Made by a program: the position numbers and the translations under genes. From positions 124,001-188,000 of the forward strand of contig NZ_FXTP01000008.1 of NCBI RefSeq assembly GCF_900182705.1: DNA of 64,000 nt. The letters are read 5' to 3'. Every line of letters starts with the position of its first letter. Within the stretch, counting starts at the first letter, position 1. The stretch is from Gracilimonas mengyeensis. GTDB taxonomy: Bacteria > Bacteroidota > Rhodothermia > Balneolales > Balneolaceae. Under the pieces are notes generated by a model that worked only from the letters and a program-made list of their open reading frames with translations, did not search any database and had not been told where the DNA came from. Of the stretch, positions 36,188-44,882 are shown in pieces.

Positions 36188-36218
36188 GACCTGTCAGGTT
36201 TGCAAAACCTGACAGGTC
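36188..36218. repeat. Perfect inverted repeat (GACCTGTCAGGTT / AACCTGACAGGTC)
   Basis: The two 13-bp arms are perfect complements around a five-base loop. It lies 29 bp before the UxuA-like start codon on the minus strand. The same word is common between genes in Bacteroidota, so I take it as a dispersed repeat and not an operator. Confidence 0.7.
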
Positions 36219-36348
36219 TTAGGGAATTACTATTTTGGATCGTCCCTGTGGGACTTTTTCCTATTTCATTTTTACAACGGAGTGAACTCCGTGGCTACAT
36301 TCGGTTATCCCTACAGGATTTTTTGGTTGAATTGTAAAAGCAATAAAA

Positions 36349-36410
36349 TGTGATTTCTATGATACTTTTCATCATAATACATCAATTTCATCACGCCTAT
36401 CACAGTTAAA
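36349..36410. repeat. Palindromic intergenic repeat, family A copy 3 (shorter)
   Basis: It aligns with the right two thirds of the copies near ruvB: TCTATGATA, TTCATCA, then ATACATCAA, TCATCACGCC and TATCACAGTTAAA. The outer part of the left arm (CTGTGATGCC) is missing. Confidence 0.65.
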
Positions 36411-36453
36411 AGCAGATGCGCACAAAAGATGCAAAGAAAGTCATTACCCACCC

Positions 36454-36528
36454 GAGATCTCTTAAGTCTTTAGCGAAGCAAGCAACTCTTCCAGGGATAA
36501 TTTCTTTGCCGAGCGGTGACTTAAAGAG
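36454..36528. repeat. Palindromic intergenic repeat, family B copy 1
   Basis: The left end GAGATCTCTTAAGTCTTTAG and the right end GCGGTGACTTAAAGAG form CTCTTAAGTC/GACTTAA(A)GAG arms. A second copy lies at 60284-60354 with the same ends and a different middle, which suggests selection on the ends and not the centre. Confidence 0.65.
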
Positions 36529-36729
36529 TTCAAGCACTGTAAGTCTCCTGACTTACGTCAACAAATGGCCTTTTTTATCACGCGAGTCCGGAGACTCGTA
36601 ATGCTGTTACTTTCCAGTCTCCGCTTCGCTAAAGACTGAAAAGATCATTGGGGGGCCAAATCAACTCAAAACTCATCACTCAAAACTAAAACCTGCTTTT
36701 TAGGACATAATCTTTGTTTCTGCAGGCTC

Positions 36730-37824
36730 TTACCCGGGAGCTTCGCCGGCTTTGGATTCTCGCATCCAGTAATTGGCCAAGGTGGAGCCGGTCACATTCA
36801 TCCAGGGACCAAATACGGCTGGGGCGAGCCCTACCGTTGCTACTTTCCCCATCTCTACGGCAATGCCAGAAGCCATGCCACCATTTTGCATACCCACTTC
36901 CAAAGCTACCGTTCGAGCCGATGTCTTCTCCATACCCAATGCCCGTGCACCCCAATAGCCAAACACATAACCGGCCGCATTGTGGATAATGGCGGCCACA
37001 ATCAGCAACACCCCCACGGCAAGAAGGGAATCACGACCCGCCGCGGTAATTATGGTAATGATAACAGCAATACCGACCATCGAAATCACCGGCATGGCAT
37101 CATCCAGCCATTTCATCTTACCGTGCAAAAAACGATTGAACAACACGCCCAATACAATAGGAATGATGATCATTTTGATAATGCTCCACATCATAGAAGT
37201 AAATTCAATAGGCACAAACTGACCTGCAAGCAGTTGCATCAAAAACGGGGTTAAAAGAGGCGAGAGTAAAGTGGAAACAGCCGTTAATGTGATAGAAAGA
37301 GCGAGATTTGCGTTGGCTATATAGGCCATTACATTTGACGCCACACCGCCGGGCGAAGATCCAATTAACACAACACCAGCTGCGATCTCTGCGGGAAATC
37401 CAAAAGTCAGCGCCAGACTGATTCCAACAACGGGCATTACGCTATACTGCAACACTACACCAATGGCCACACCTTTGGGCATCTTTAATACATTCATGAA
37501 ATCCTTTACGCTTAGGGAAGTGCCCATCCCAAACATGATGATTTGAATCAGTGGTACAATAAGTGCGCTTAACTTAAAATTACCAACTTCCAGAAACAGC
37601 CCCGGATAAAACATAGCCAGGGTAACAGAGGCAAAAATCCAGAAGGTAAAAGCAAAGGATTTGAAGAGTGTATCCGTGCCCCGCACGCCTAATGCCAAGC
37701 AAACAAACATCCCGGTCATCAGCGGACCTAATACGGGCGAACCGCTGTCCACCAGCAAAGTCACTATCACCCCAATAAAACAGGCAAGACTTAAGTAGAG
37801 TAGTACTTTTTGCAGTTTCTGCAT
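36730..37824 (-). CDS. Bile acid:sodium symporter (BASS) family transporter
   Basis: A 364-residue protein with about ten membrane segments. The family signature GSSPGGVASNVMAYIANAN lies near residues 155-173, with the matching second-half VGMQNGGMASGIAVEMG. BASS proteins move organic anions (bile acids, pantoate, pyruvate and other 2-oxo acids) with Na+. Placed between three exported sugar-acid enzymes, it could take up their acidic product, such as a 2-keto-3-deoxy sugar acid or pyruvate. The substrate is inferred from context only. Confidence 0.88.
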   Translation of the reverse strand: MQKLQKVLLYLSLACFIGVIVTLLVDSGSPVLGPLMTGMFVCLALGVRGTDTLFKSFAFTFWIFASVTLAMFYPGLFLEVGNFKLSALIVPLIQIIMFGMGTSLSVKDFMNVLKMPKGVAIGVVLQYSVMPVVGISLALTFGFPAEIAAGVVLIGSSPGGVASNVMAYIANANLALSITLTAVSTLLSPLLTPFLMQLLAGQFVPIEFTSMMWSIIKMIIIPIVLGVLFNRFLHGKMKWLDDAMPVISMVGIAVIITIITAAGRDSLLAVGVLLIVAAIIHNAAGYVFGYWGARALGMEKTSARTVALEVGMQNGGMASGIAVEMGKVATVGLAPAVFGPWMNVTGSTLANYWMRESKAGEAPG

Positions 37825-37903
37825 GTGGTTGGTTATTTGTCAATTAGGGTATTGGCTAATGGGGCCCCAAACAACAAAAACCCCAATAACCAATAACTAA
37901 AAA

Positions 37904-39352
37904 TCAGCTCCAGATTCGGTCCCAGCTGCGGATTTCATTCCACTCGGGTGTAGGCTCAAAATAGCCGGCATCCTCAATCAGGTGTTCTTTCACCGCTTCC
38001 TCGTTGATGGTAACGCCGAGGCCGGGCTTTTCAGGCACCGGACAGTAGCCATCCTGGAAAATGTCTGATTTATCTTCCTGCACCAGGTCATACCAGTTGG
38101 GGGTATCTACAGAGTGATGTTCCAAGGCTGTAAAATTTTCTGTGGCTGCTGCAGCATGAACAGAAGCCATAAACCCAAAAGGCGAGCCGGCATAGTGCAG
38201 CATCATGGCGATGCCGTTTTGCTGGGCATAATCGCCAATACGCTTGGTTTCCAGGATGCCCCCGGCCGAACCAAGATCGGGATGAACCAAATCCACTGCT
38301 CGCTTGTCGATGAGTTCACGAAAACCGTCCAGTGCGTAGATATCCTCGCCGGTCATCGTGGGTGTGGTGGTAGCTTCAGTGATTTCGCGCCACTCATCTA
38401 CGTATTCCCAGCCAATTAAATCCTCTATGTAAGCCAGGGTATACGGTTCGGCTGCACGGGCAATTTTTATGCATTCGTTCACCCCAAAATGTCCCCAGTG
38501 ATCACCTCCTAAAGGAATTTCCCATCCTATAGTATCGCGCATCACACGCAGGTATTCCATCATGCGCTCCAGGCCTTTTTCGGTTACTTGTACACGGGTG
38601 AAGGGGTGATCAATCTGTCCATACTCTCCCCGGTTGGACGAGTATTGCGACTGCAGCCGTCGATCCCCCTTGGGACTGTGTTCACGTGTATTAACGAGCG
38701 AGCCCTGTTCCTCATCTATTAAATCGATTCCAATATCCATTTTCAGGAAGGTGTAGCCCATATCCACCCGCTCTTTCATGCGGCGGGCGTATTCGTGTGG
38801 ATCTTCGGAAACCGTAGTATCACAATACAAACGTACTTTATCGCGATAGCGGCCTCCCAAAAGCTGATATACGGGCACGTTGTACGCCTTCCCGGTTAAA
38901 TCCCAAAGGGCCGTCTCCACGCCAGACACGCCGCCGCCTTGCCTTCCGTGACCGCCAAACTGTTTAATGATCTTGAAAATCTTTTCCACATTGCATGGAT
39001 TTTCGCCCAGAATGCGGCTCTTCAAAAAGAGGGCGTACTCCTTGGCTCCATTGTCGCGCACTTCGCCGTAGCCGGAAATCCCCTGGTTGGTATCAATGCG
39101 GATAAGCGGTACCCGGAAGGGGATGTTATCAATTTCGGCAATCCTCAGGTCGGTTATTTTTAACTCCGATGGATTGGAGTTCCGGTTCACCTTTGAAGTC
39201 AGATGTGCTATCTGATCTTCAAAGGGAGCCGAGAACAGGGCCCCTAAACCCAAACCTCCGGCGCCGGCTTTCTTTAAAAACCCGCGCCGATCTACGTGAT
39301 ATTTTGTTTTGTCGGTGGTGTCATTCATATCCCTTTTACTTTTATTCCCCAT
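37904..39352 (-). CDS. Tat-exported enolase-superfamily sugar-acid dehydratase (MR/MLE type)
   Basis: A 482-residue protein of the mandelate racemase/muconate lactonizing subgroup. After a twin-arginine signal (VDRRGFLKKAGAGGLGLGAL, near residues 22-41) come the capping domain and the barrel: KMDIGIDLID (KxD motif), metal ligands in GGDHWGHFG, YIEDLIGW and TGEDIYALDG, and LHYAGSPFGFMASVHAAAA. The ligand order Asp-Glu-Glu fits an acid-sugar dehydratase such as galactonate or gluconate dehydratase; the exact substrate is unknown. GGAG six bases before ATG 39352 supports that start. Ten bases separate it from the RraA-like gene upstream. Confidence 0.88.
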   Translation of the reverse strand: MGNKSKRDMNDTTDKTKYHVDRRGFLKKAGAGGLGLGALFSAPFEDQIAHLTSKVNRNSNPSELKITDLRIAEIDNIPFRVPLIRIDTNQGISGYGEVRDNGAKEYALFLKSRILGENPCNVEKIFKIIKQFGGHGRQGGGVSGVETALWDLTGKAYNVPVYQLLGGRYRDKVRLYCDTTVSEDPHEYARRMKERVDMGYTFLKMDIGIDLIDEEQGSLVNTREHSPKGDRRLQSQYSSNRGEYGQIDHPFTRVQVTEKGLERMMEYLRVMRDTIGWEIPLGGDHWGHFGVNECIKIARAAEPYTLAYIEDLIGWEYVDEWREITEATTTPTMTGEDIYALDGFRELIDKRAVDLVHPDLGSAGGILETKRIGDYAQQNGIAMMLHYAGSPFGFMASVHAAAATENFTALEHHSVDTPNWYDLVQEDKSDIFQDGYCPVPEKPGLGVTINEEAVKEHLIEDAGYFEPTPEWNEIRSWDRIWS

Positions 39353-39363
39353 AATGTGCTCCG

Positions 39364-40308
39364 TTAGATTTCCCTGTTTTCAATAATACGGTTGATGGTC
39401 TGCAGGCCTATACCGTGTTCCTCATGTAGTTTGTTTTTGTTTGATTGCAGCCACTCAAAAAAGTCAGCTTTGATGTCTTCCGTCCAGTCCGTATCCATTT
39501 GTCCGGCGGTATAAGTGCCTTCCTGAACGCTTTGATGTGCGAAGATGTCGGTGAGGCGAATTACTTCAGATTGATCTACTACCACTTCAGCCAGGTGAGC
39601 CGGAATGAATATGATCCCGGTTTTTTTGGCCAGCACCACATCGCCGGGCAGCACGGTGGCTTCGCCAATCATAATGGGTGTGTTGAGGCCCATCAGCATC
39701 ATCTGCTGCAGGTAGGAAGGATCCCATGCGCGCACAAAAGCGTTGAAGCCTTCAATTTGTGAGAGTCCTTCCATGTCTCGCGAGGAGCCGTCAAAAACCA
39801 CTCCGTTGCCGGAATTGGCGTAGATGGTGGTTCCGAGGCGATCCCCAATCAGGGTGCCGTCTTTTACCTTGCCGAAACCATCGGCTACATACACATCACC
39901 CTGCACCAGTTCGTCGATGGGCCAGGTGTTCATGGGCCCAGACCGGCCATCCGCTTCTCCGTTATTGATAATCCGTTCCTCTATCGCCGGACGCGTGGGC
40001 ATATACTGCGCCGTCACCGCACGACCTACCACAACTTCACCGGGATTCAAAATTCTCCAGTTGCCCCCGGCAAACTGGTTGTGATAGCCATAATTCCGGA
40101 TAATACCCCAGGCTTCCTCGATGGAAACATGCTGCATACGCTCTAAAACGTGATCAGGCACTTTAGGACGGCCGTCCTCAAAGCGTTCGCCTTCCCACTT
40201 TGGAGTTAGCCAAATGAGTTTTTCTTTGGAAATAGTCTGAGCTTGCGACCCTGCTTGTACCCCGAGTACTAAGCAAAACAACAGCAAACATCCGCTAAGC
40301 TTTTTCAT
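39364..40308 (-). CDS. Sec-exported RraA-fold protein (aldolase/decarboxylase-like)
   Basis: About 314 residues from ATG 40308, which gives a clean Sec signal (MKKLSGCLLLFCLVLGVQAG, cut after SQAQ); the frame is open upstream but without a better start. The RraA fold follows: VVGRAVTAQYMP, GDVYVADGFGKVKDGTLIGDRLG in parts, VVFDGSSRDMEGLSQIEGFNAF and PGDVVLAKKTGIIFIPAHL. The GDRLGTTIYANSGNGVVFDG-Arg-Asp region matches the metal and pyruvate site of HMG/CHA-type aldolases. An exported member of this normally cytosolic family is unusual. It is first in the cluster. Confidence 0.87.
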   Translation of the reverse strand: MKKLSGCLLLFCLVLGVQAGSQAQTISKEKLIWLTPKWEGERFEDGRPKVPDHVLERMQHVSIEEAWGIIRNYGYHNQFAGGNWRILNPGEVVVGRAVTAQYMPTRPAIEERIINNGEADGRSGPMNTWPIDELVQGDVYVADGFGKVKDGTLIGDRLGTTIYANSGNGVVFDGSSRDMEGLSQIEGFNAFVRAWDPSYLQQMMLMGLNTPIMIGEATVLPGDVVLAKKTGIIFIPAHLAEVVVDQSEVIRLTDIFAHQSVQEGTYTAGQMDTDWTEDIKADFFEWLQSNKNKLHEEHGIGLQTINRIIENREI

Positions 40309-40383
40309 AATTAAAAATGGTTGGTTAGGGTTTACTCCATCAACAAACAATGAAAGCGCTTTTTCAAATAAGAAGAATATGGG

Positions 40384-40408
40384 AATTAATCAATACTATT
40401 GATTAATT
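40384..40408. promoter_or_regulatory. 25-bp perfect palindrome, operator candidate of the sugar-acid cluster
   Basis: The arms AATTAATCAAT and ATTGATTAATT are perfect complements around ACT. It lies 76 bp before the first gene of the cluster (start 40308), where an operator is expected. There is no regulator gene next to it. The lack of a T-run and the AT-rich arms argue against a terminator. Confidence 0.5.
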
Positions 40409-40480
40409 AATTAGCTTCAGTATGATTTAGGATGCTGTAATCAGCAAATATTTAGAAGAGAAGTAATTAGAAAAGGACAT

Positions 40481-40520
40481 AAAAAAACCATTCCCGGATC
40501 AAAATCCAGAAATGGTCTTT
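40481..40520 (-). terminator. Terminator downstream of lysA
   Basis: On the minus strand ACCATTTCTGGAT pairs imperfectly with ATCCGGGAATGGT around TTTG and is followed by seven Ts. It lies about 230 bp past the lysA stop, so the transcript has a long 3' part or there is a separate small RNA. Confidence 0.8.
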
Positions 40521-40740
40521 AATTCTACCTCCGAAAATACCCAAACCCTATGGTTAAGCTCTCCCTTAACCAGCCATTGAGTAAGAGTGATCAGGGAGCA
40601 ATTCCTTACAAAAGGATTCAACTTTTCTGTTTTTATGAAAAATGCCCCGCAAAGAGATTTTAGGACCGTTTTTTCAGACACATCCCTTCCATTTAAGCTT
40701 TAAGTGTAAATTTTTTTAAGCAAATAAGAGGCGCTTTTGT
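40521..40740 (-). other. Unexplained transcript region after lysA: small RNA or 60-residue ORF
   Basis: Two readings are possible. A small RNA could run from about 40700 to the terminator; it contains the hairpin GGTTAAG/CTTAACC around GGAGAG near 40553-40572. Or a GTG ORF at 40681-40499 (60 residues, start SEKTVLKSLCGAFFIK, end VELKTISGF) is translated; a GGAAGGG stands just before its GTG, but its stop lies inside the terminator stem and I recognise no family. I cannot decide between a small RNA, a small protein or just a long lysA 3' UTR. Confidence 0.3.
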
Positions 40741-40751
40741 GCGAGGATAAG

Positions 40752-41924
40752 CTATTTCTTGACCGCACTCACAATTTCATCAGAATATACAGAAGGATTT
40801 TCGGGACGTAAATTGTAGGCACTGCGCATTACTTCTCCGTAAGCACCAGCACTGCGAATGGCAATAATATCTCCGCGCTGAACTTCGGGTAATTCCACTC
40901 CTTTACGGAAGGTGTCGGAGCTTTCACAAATAGGGCCTACCACATCGTACGTTTTCTTTTCTTTGTTGCTGGTAAGCACATCAATTCGGTGGGCGGCTTT
41001 GTATAAAGCAGGACGGATGAGCTCGGTCATGCCGGCATCTACTACGGCAAAATTTTTGACCTGACCGGTTTTGGTGAATAGCACTTCAGTTATCAGGCTG
41101 CCGCACTGGCCGGTAACCGAACGTCCCAGCTCAAAATGCAGGTTTTGGTGTGGTTTTAGTGTGATATGCTGTTCAAACAAACCAAAAAACCGTTCAAAAT
41201 CGGGAATGGCATGTTCATTAGGATGATCGTAATTAATCCCAAAACCACCGCCCACATTAATTACAGTGAGCTCAAAGCCTTTCCCTTCAATGTAATTATT
41301 CAGCCGGTTGGCTTTATCACACAGCTCACGGAATGGCTTCATGTTTTCAATCTGAGAACCGATATGAAAATGGATACCAATAAGCTCCAGGTTTTCCAGC
41401 TTCGGCAACAGTTCAAGTACCGTATCCAACTCACTTTCGTTGATACCAAACTTATTTTCATTCAGCCCTGTGGTGATGTATTCGTGCGTATCGGCTTCCA
41501 CATTGGGATTCAGGCGTAGCGCAATGCGGGCTGTTTTCCCATGTTGGCCAGCTAATTCGTTTAATACTTTAAGCTCCTGCAGTGACTCACAGTTAAAACA
41601 AAAAATATCATGCTTCAGTCCCAGCTCCATTTCCTCATCACTCTTACCCACACCGGCAAAGGCGATATCATCCGGAGCAAAGCCCGCTTCCAGGGCCCGA
41701 TTGATTTCTCCACCACTCACGCAATCCGCACCCAAACCCGCATCTCGAATAGTTTCCAGCATCCGCAATTGATTGTTGGCCTTCAGCGCAAAATGGATGT
41801 GATATCCTTTTGAGAGCCCGTGTTTTTTAATCTGATCCAAAGTGGCATTCAACACATCCAGATCATAAAAATAAAAAGGCGTTTTTTGGTTACGAAAATA
41901 GTCGGTTACTTCCGATGGAAACAT
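40752..41924 (-). CDS. lysA: Diaminopimelate decarboxylase
   Basis: LysA decarboxylates meso-diaminopimelate to lysine with PLP. The 390-residue protein is an alanine racemase-fold type III PLP enzyme: the PLP lysine in HIHFALKANNQ (about residue 49), IGIHFHIGSQIENM, VINVGGGFGINY, the ELGRSVTG phosphate site, and the second active-site Cys in VVGPICESSDTF. The C-terminal GAYGEVMRSAYN is also standard. It has no cotranscribed neighbour. Confidence 0.95.
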   Translation of the reverse strand: MFPSEVTDYFRNQKTPFYFYDLDVLNATLDQIKKHGLSKGYHIHFALKANNQLRMLETIRDAGLGADCVSGGEINRALEAGFAPDDIAFAGVGKSDEEMELGLKHDIFCFNCESLQELKVLNELAGQHGKTARIALRLNPNVEADTHEYITTGLNENKFGINESELDTVLELLPKLENLELIGIHFHIGSQIENMKPFRELCDKANRLNNYIEGKGFELTVINVGGGFGINYDHPNEHAIPDFERFFGLFEQHITLKPHQNLHFELGRSVTGQCGSLITEVLFTKTGQVKNFAVVDAGMTELIRPALYKAAHRIDVLTSNKEKKTYDVVGPICESSDTFRKGVELPEVQRGDIIAIRSAGAYGEVMRSAYNLRPENPSVYSDEIVSAVKK

Positions 41925-42043
41925 GAATGATATACCGTTTAACTGTGAGTGAGTGTAATTTTAGAGCATTTAAGATAAGGAAAATATAGGCAGGGTGTAA
42001 TAGAAGCTTATATGGGCCGATGTTAAATCTTTTCTATTGGAAT

Positions 42044-42147
42044 GAGGTTTAAGGTGCAAGTCACAAGGTTCAAGACTCGAAACTACGGGCTGCAGCTCTT
42101 TATGTATCCCATTTTACTTGCAACTTGCACCTAGTACCATGAACCTC
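42044..42147. repeat. Inverted-repeat spacer before the polysaccharide locus
   Basis: The left side GAGGTTTAAGGTGCAAGTC and the right side ACTTGCACCTAGTACCATGA plus ACCTC are near-complementary (GAGGTTxAxGGTGCAAG), giving a large hairpin built from 'GGTGCAAG' words. It lies 33 bp before the EamA gene. It contains no ORF. Confidence 0.65.
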
Positions 42148-42179
42148 AAATTCGGTTTAAACGGGAATTCCCCTTACCT

Positions 42180-43112
42180 TTGGCCTCACTTAAAATCACC
42201 CCATTGCTACGAAAATATTTAATTGACTTAAGCCTTATTCTGGTAGCCATCATCTGGGCGTTAAACTTCAGTGTCGTCAAAGTTTCACTGGAAGAAATGG
42301 ATCCGTATAGCTTCAATGCCCTTCGGTTTATATTTTCTTCTTCGTTATTATGGTACGCTGCTCGAAGGAAGGGATATTCTCTTCGCATAAAGAAAGAACA
42401 CTTCTGGCAACTGGTAGGGATTGGTATTGTCGGCAACATGTTCTACCAGCTGCTCTTTATTATCGGGATCAACTACACTTATGCGGCTAACGCAGCCGTA
42501 ATGCTTGGCACCATCCCCATCTGGGTGGCTTTGCTCTCGCAGTTTTTCACCGACGAGAAGCTTACCCTGTATAAAGGTCTGGGTGTACTTTTTGCCTTTG
42601 CCGGGGTCACGCTCATTATCCTTGGCAGCAGCGATAAATTATCTTTTGAATCTGAAACATTCCTTGGAAATATCATTACCTTGGTGGCCGCTTTATGCTG
42701 GGCGATATATACGATATTATCCCGCCGGTATTTAAAAGTATACAGCCCTTTGCAATATTCGGCTTTTATGTCGGTTATTGGGCTGGCGGGTTTGCTAGCA
42801 GTAGGCCTGCCATTTTTAGTACAACTGGATTGGTCCGGCGTTTCGCTGCTTGGCTATGGAGGCATTTTCTATAGTGGAGCACTTTCGGTAGGTTTAGCCT
42901 ACATCATGTGGAACAACGGCGTAAAAAAGATAGGCGCCGTACGCACCGCCGCCTACCAAAACCTGGTGCCGGTGCTCGGTCTTTTGTTTGGAGTGATATT
43001 ATTAGGTGAAGAACTTGCCACACTTCAATATATTGGGGCTTCTTTAGTGATAGCCGGCATCATATTAGCCCGCAAAAAAACGGCCCGCGAACTCAAAGTT
43101 AATTTTAAGTGA
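42180..43112 (+). CDS. EamA/DMT-family transporter
   Basis: A 310-residue protein with ten membrane segments in two EamA repeats (AIIWALNFSVVKVSLEEMDP and TLVAALCWAIYTILSRRYL). DMT permeases export amino acids or metabolites, or carry nucleotide sugars; the substrate is unknown. The start is TTG at 42180, the only suitable one. Its TGA is immediately followed by the ATG of the Wza-like gene with no gap, so it is in the same operon as the polysaccharide export genes. Confidence 0.9.
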   Translation: MASLKITPLLRKYLIDLSLILVAIIWALNFSVVKVSLEEMDPYSFNALRFIFSSSLLWYAARRKGYSLRIKKEHFWQLVGIGIVGNMFYQLLFIIGINYTYAANAAVMLGTIPIWVALLSQFFTDEKLTLYKGLGVLFAFAGVTLIILGSSDKLSFESETFLGNIITLVAALCWAIYTILSRRYLKVYSPLQYSAFMSVIGLAGLLAVGLPFLVQLDWSGVSLLGYGGIFYSGALSVGLAYIMWNNGVKKIGAVRTAAYQNLVPVLGLLFGVILLGEELATLQYIGASLVIAGIILARKKTARELKVNFK

Positions 43113-44861
43113 ATGAGAATGAATAGTTATAAGGCATTATTTCCATTTTTGTTAGTAATTGCTTTTTTGTGTACCCCTTTTCAAGTATCCGCACAGGACG
43201 ATGGAGGAAGCCGGCAAACTCCTACCAATTATGATCTTGACTTTGGCCCGGCAATTGATATTCAATACTATCAAGATGCATTAAGCCCATTTTTGGGGGC
43301 TAACCCATTATCATTTTCCGAAGAGATTAACATCAACAGCTACACGTTAGGTCCCGATGACCTTATTACGGTAACTATCCAAGGAAACCAGACCGTAGTA
43401 TTAAGGGCTTTGTTAGTTAATCCACAGGGTGATATTGTATTACCGATGCTTGGCTCTATACATGTTGATAATCAAACGATTGCAGAGGCTCAAAAAACAA
43501 TAAGTGACGCCGCAAAAGATGTTTTTAAAGACCCCACAGCTACTGTAACACTTGAAAAAGCAAAAGCCTTAAAAGTACATGTAAATGGCGCAGTACCTCA
43601 ACCCGGAAAACATATCATAGCCCCCTTCTCAAGGGTTGATGCTGCTGTTTTTAGCGGTGTTTATGATATTCAAGAGGCCGGCTCTTCAACCGAATCAGAT
43701 AATGTTATAGCTCTTCGGCCCATTACTAACACCGTGCGGCTTTTAGAGGCAGACAACCTTTCTTTGCGTAATATCAGGATCATTCATTCGGATGGCAGTA
43801 CCTCCCAAGCCGACCTCTATGCTTATTTCAAAGCCGGAAAGCTTTCCGCAAACCCCGTGGTGCAAAATGGTGATCGGATTATCGTAAATAACGTTACCCG
43901 CGACACCCCACGTATTGGTGTTTCGGGAGCAGTAATGAATGCATATGAATTGGAGTATACTGACTCTGACACCCCCGCTTTATTACTCGAAATGACAGGT
44001 GGGTTCAGGCCTGACGCAGATACATCCAAAGTTTTTGTATTCAGATATCAAAACGGCAGCACTAACAAAATAGAAGTACCAAGAAGTGAATGGCCAGAAT
44101 TTGAATTAATGCCCAATGATCGTCTGATAGTTCCAACCAATAAATCTAATAATAACTCAGCATCCGCCTGGGTACATGGGGAGGTATCAAATCCCGGAAA
44201 TTATCCCATCAGAAATGGAGAAACCTCTGCTTTGCAATTAATACAAATTTCAGGTGATCTAACGGACAGAGCGTTGCCTTCGGCAGCATATTTAAGCAGG
44301 GGTTCCATCGAAAATGAGATTCCCAACCAGTTTAATACTGATATACTGAAAAGAACTTCCGATCAACTGGCGCAAGGGTTTGAGTACCTGGACCTGGAGA
44401 CCCGCTTAAGCCAAAATAAAGTTCATATTGACTTAACAGATGAAGAGCAGTTGTCTAAGGTTAAAATTTACGATGGTGATCGACTATACGTGCCCCGCGA
44501 CGAGGCCACAATATTTGTTTTTGGCCAAGTCAACAATCCCGGTTATTATCCCTTTACCGGCATAGAGCAAGACCCGATGGATTATATTCAACGTGCCGGC
44601 GGATTCGCTTTATCTGCAAACAAAGATAGAATTTTTATCATTAAAGCAGGCAGTGGAACATGGTATCGTCCGGATGAAACGGAATTGGCATCTGGCGACC
44701 GTATCTTCATTGACAGGGTTCCTTATGATGAATTGAATGCTCAGCGGACTTATGAAGTTCAAAGACAACAGATCAAAAACACCCGTATTCAGCTTATTAT
44801 GACTGGTTTATCTACCATAACTGGTATAATAACCACCTACCTAGCCATACAGAGAAATTAA
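43113..44861 (+). CDS. Polysaccharide export outer-membrane protein (Wza-like, SLBB domains)
   Basis: A 582-residue protein with a Sec signal (KALFPFLLVIAFLCTPFQVSA). It then has the Poly_export domain (YTLGPDDLITVTIQGNQ, near residues 77-93, to about 160) and several SLBB beta-grasp repeats (VNGAVPQPGKH, VSGAVMNAYELEY, VHGEVSNPGNYPIR, VFGQVNNPGYYPF). It ends in a hydrophobic helix (IQLIMTGLSTITGIITTYLA) that could span the outer membrane. It lacks a lipobox Cys, unlike E. coli Wza. It forms the export pore of a Wzy-type capsule or exopolysaccharide system, with the Wzz-like gene 21 bp downstream. Confidence 0.93.
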   Translation: MRMNSYKALFPFLLVIAFLCTPFQVSAQDDGGSRQTPTNYDLDFGPAIDIQYYQDALSPFLGANPLSFSEEININSYTLGPDDLITVTIQGNQTVVLRALLVNPQGDIVLPMLGSIHVDNQTIAEAQKTISDAAKDVFKDPTATVTLEKAKALKVHVNGAVPQPGKHIIAPFSRVDAAVFSGVYDIQEAGSSTESDNVIALRPITNTVRLLEADNLSLRNIRIIHSDGSTSQADLYAYFKAGKLSANPVVQNGDRIIVNNVTRDTPRIGVSGAVMNAYELEYTDSDTPALLLEMTGGFRPDADTSKVFVFRYQNGSTNKIEVPRSEWPEFELMPNDRLIVPTNKSNNNSASAWVHGEVSNPGNYPIRNGETSALQLIQISGDLTDRALPSAAYLSRGSIENEIPNQFNTDILKRTSDQLAQGFEYLDLETRLSQNKVHIDLTDEEQLSKVKIYDGDRLYVPRDEATIFVFGQVNNPGYYPFTGIEQDPMDYIQRAGGFALSANKDRIFIIKAGSGTWYRPDETELASGDRIFIDRVPYDELNAQRTYEVQRQQIKNTRIQLIMTGLSTITGIITTYLAIQRN

Positions 44862-44882
44862 GCCAGAAAATTTTAACAACTG

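Larger units (their letters stand above)
36160..36729. other. Repeat-filled spacer inside the sugar-acid cluster
   Basis: There is no gene in these 570 bp between the symporter and the UxuA-like gene. The spacer holds three different short repeats listed separately (36188-36218, 36349-36410, 36454-36528), an ACGGAG/CTCCGT inverted repeat at about 36279-36294, and a GAGTCCGGAGACTC-like palindrome at about 36584-36598. The AT-rich 'AACTCAAAACTCATCACTCAAAACT' filler at 36664-36688 is again of the his-spacer kind. Confidence 0.55.

Noticed and set aside
36188-36218. Perfect palindrome 29 bp before the UxuA-like gene as an operator
   Set aside because: The word GACCTGTCAGGTT...AACCTGACAGGTC is a common intergenic repeat in this group of bacteria and the spacer is full of other repeats, so a dispersed repeat is the simpler reading.
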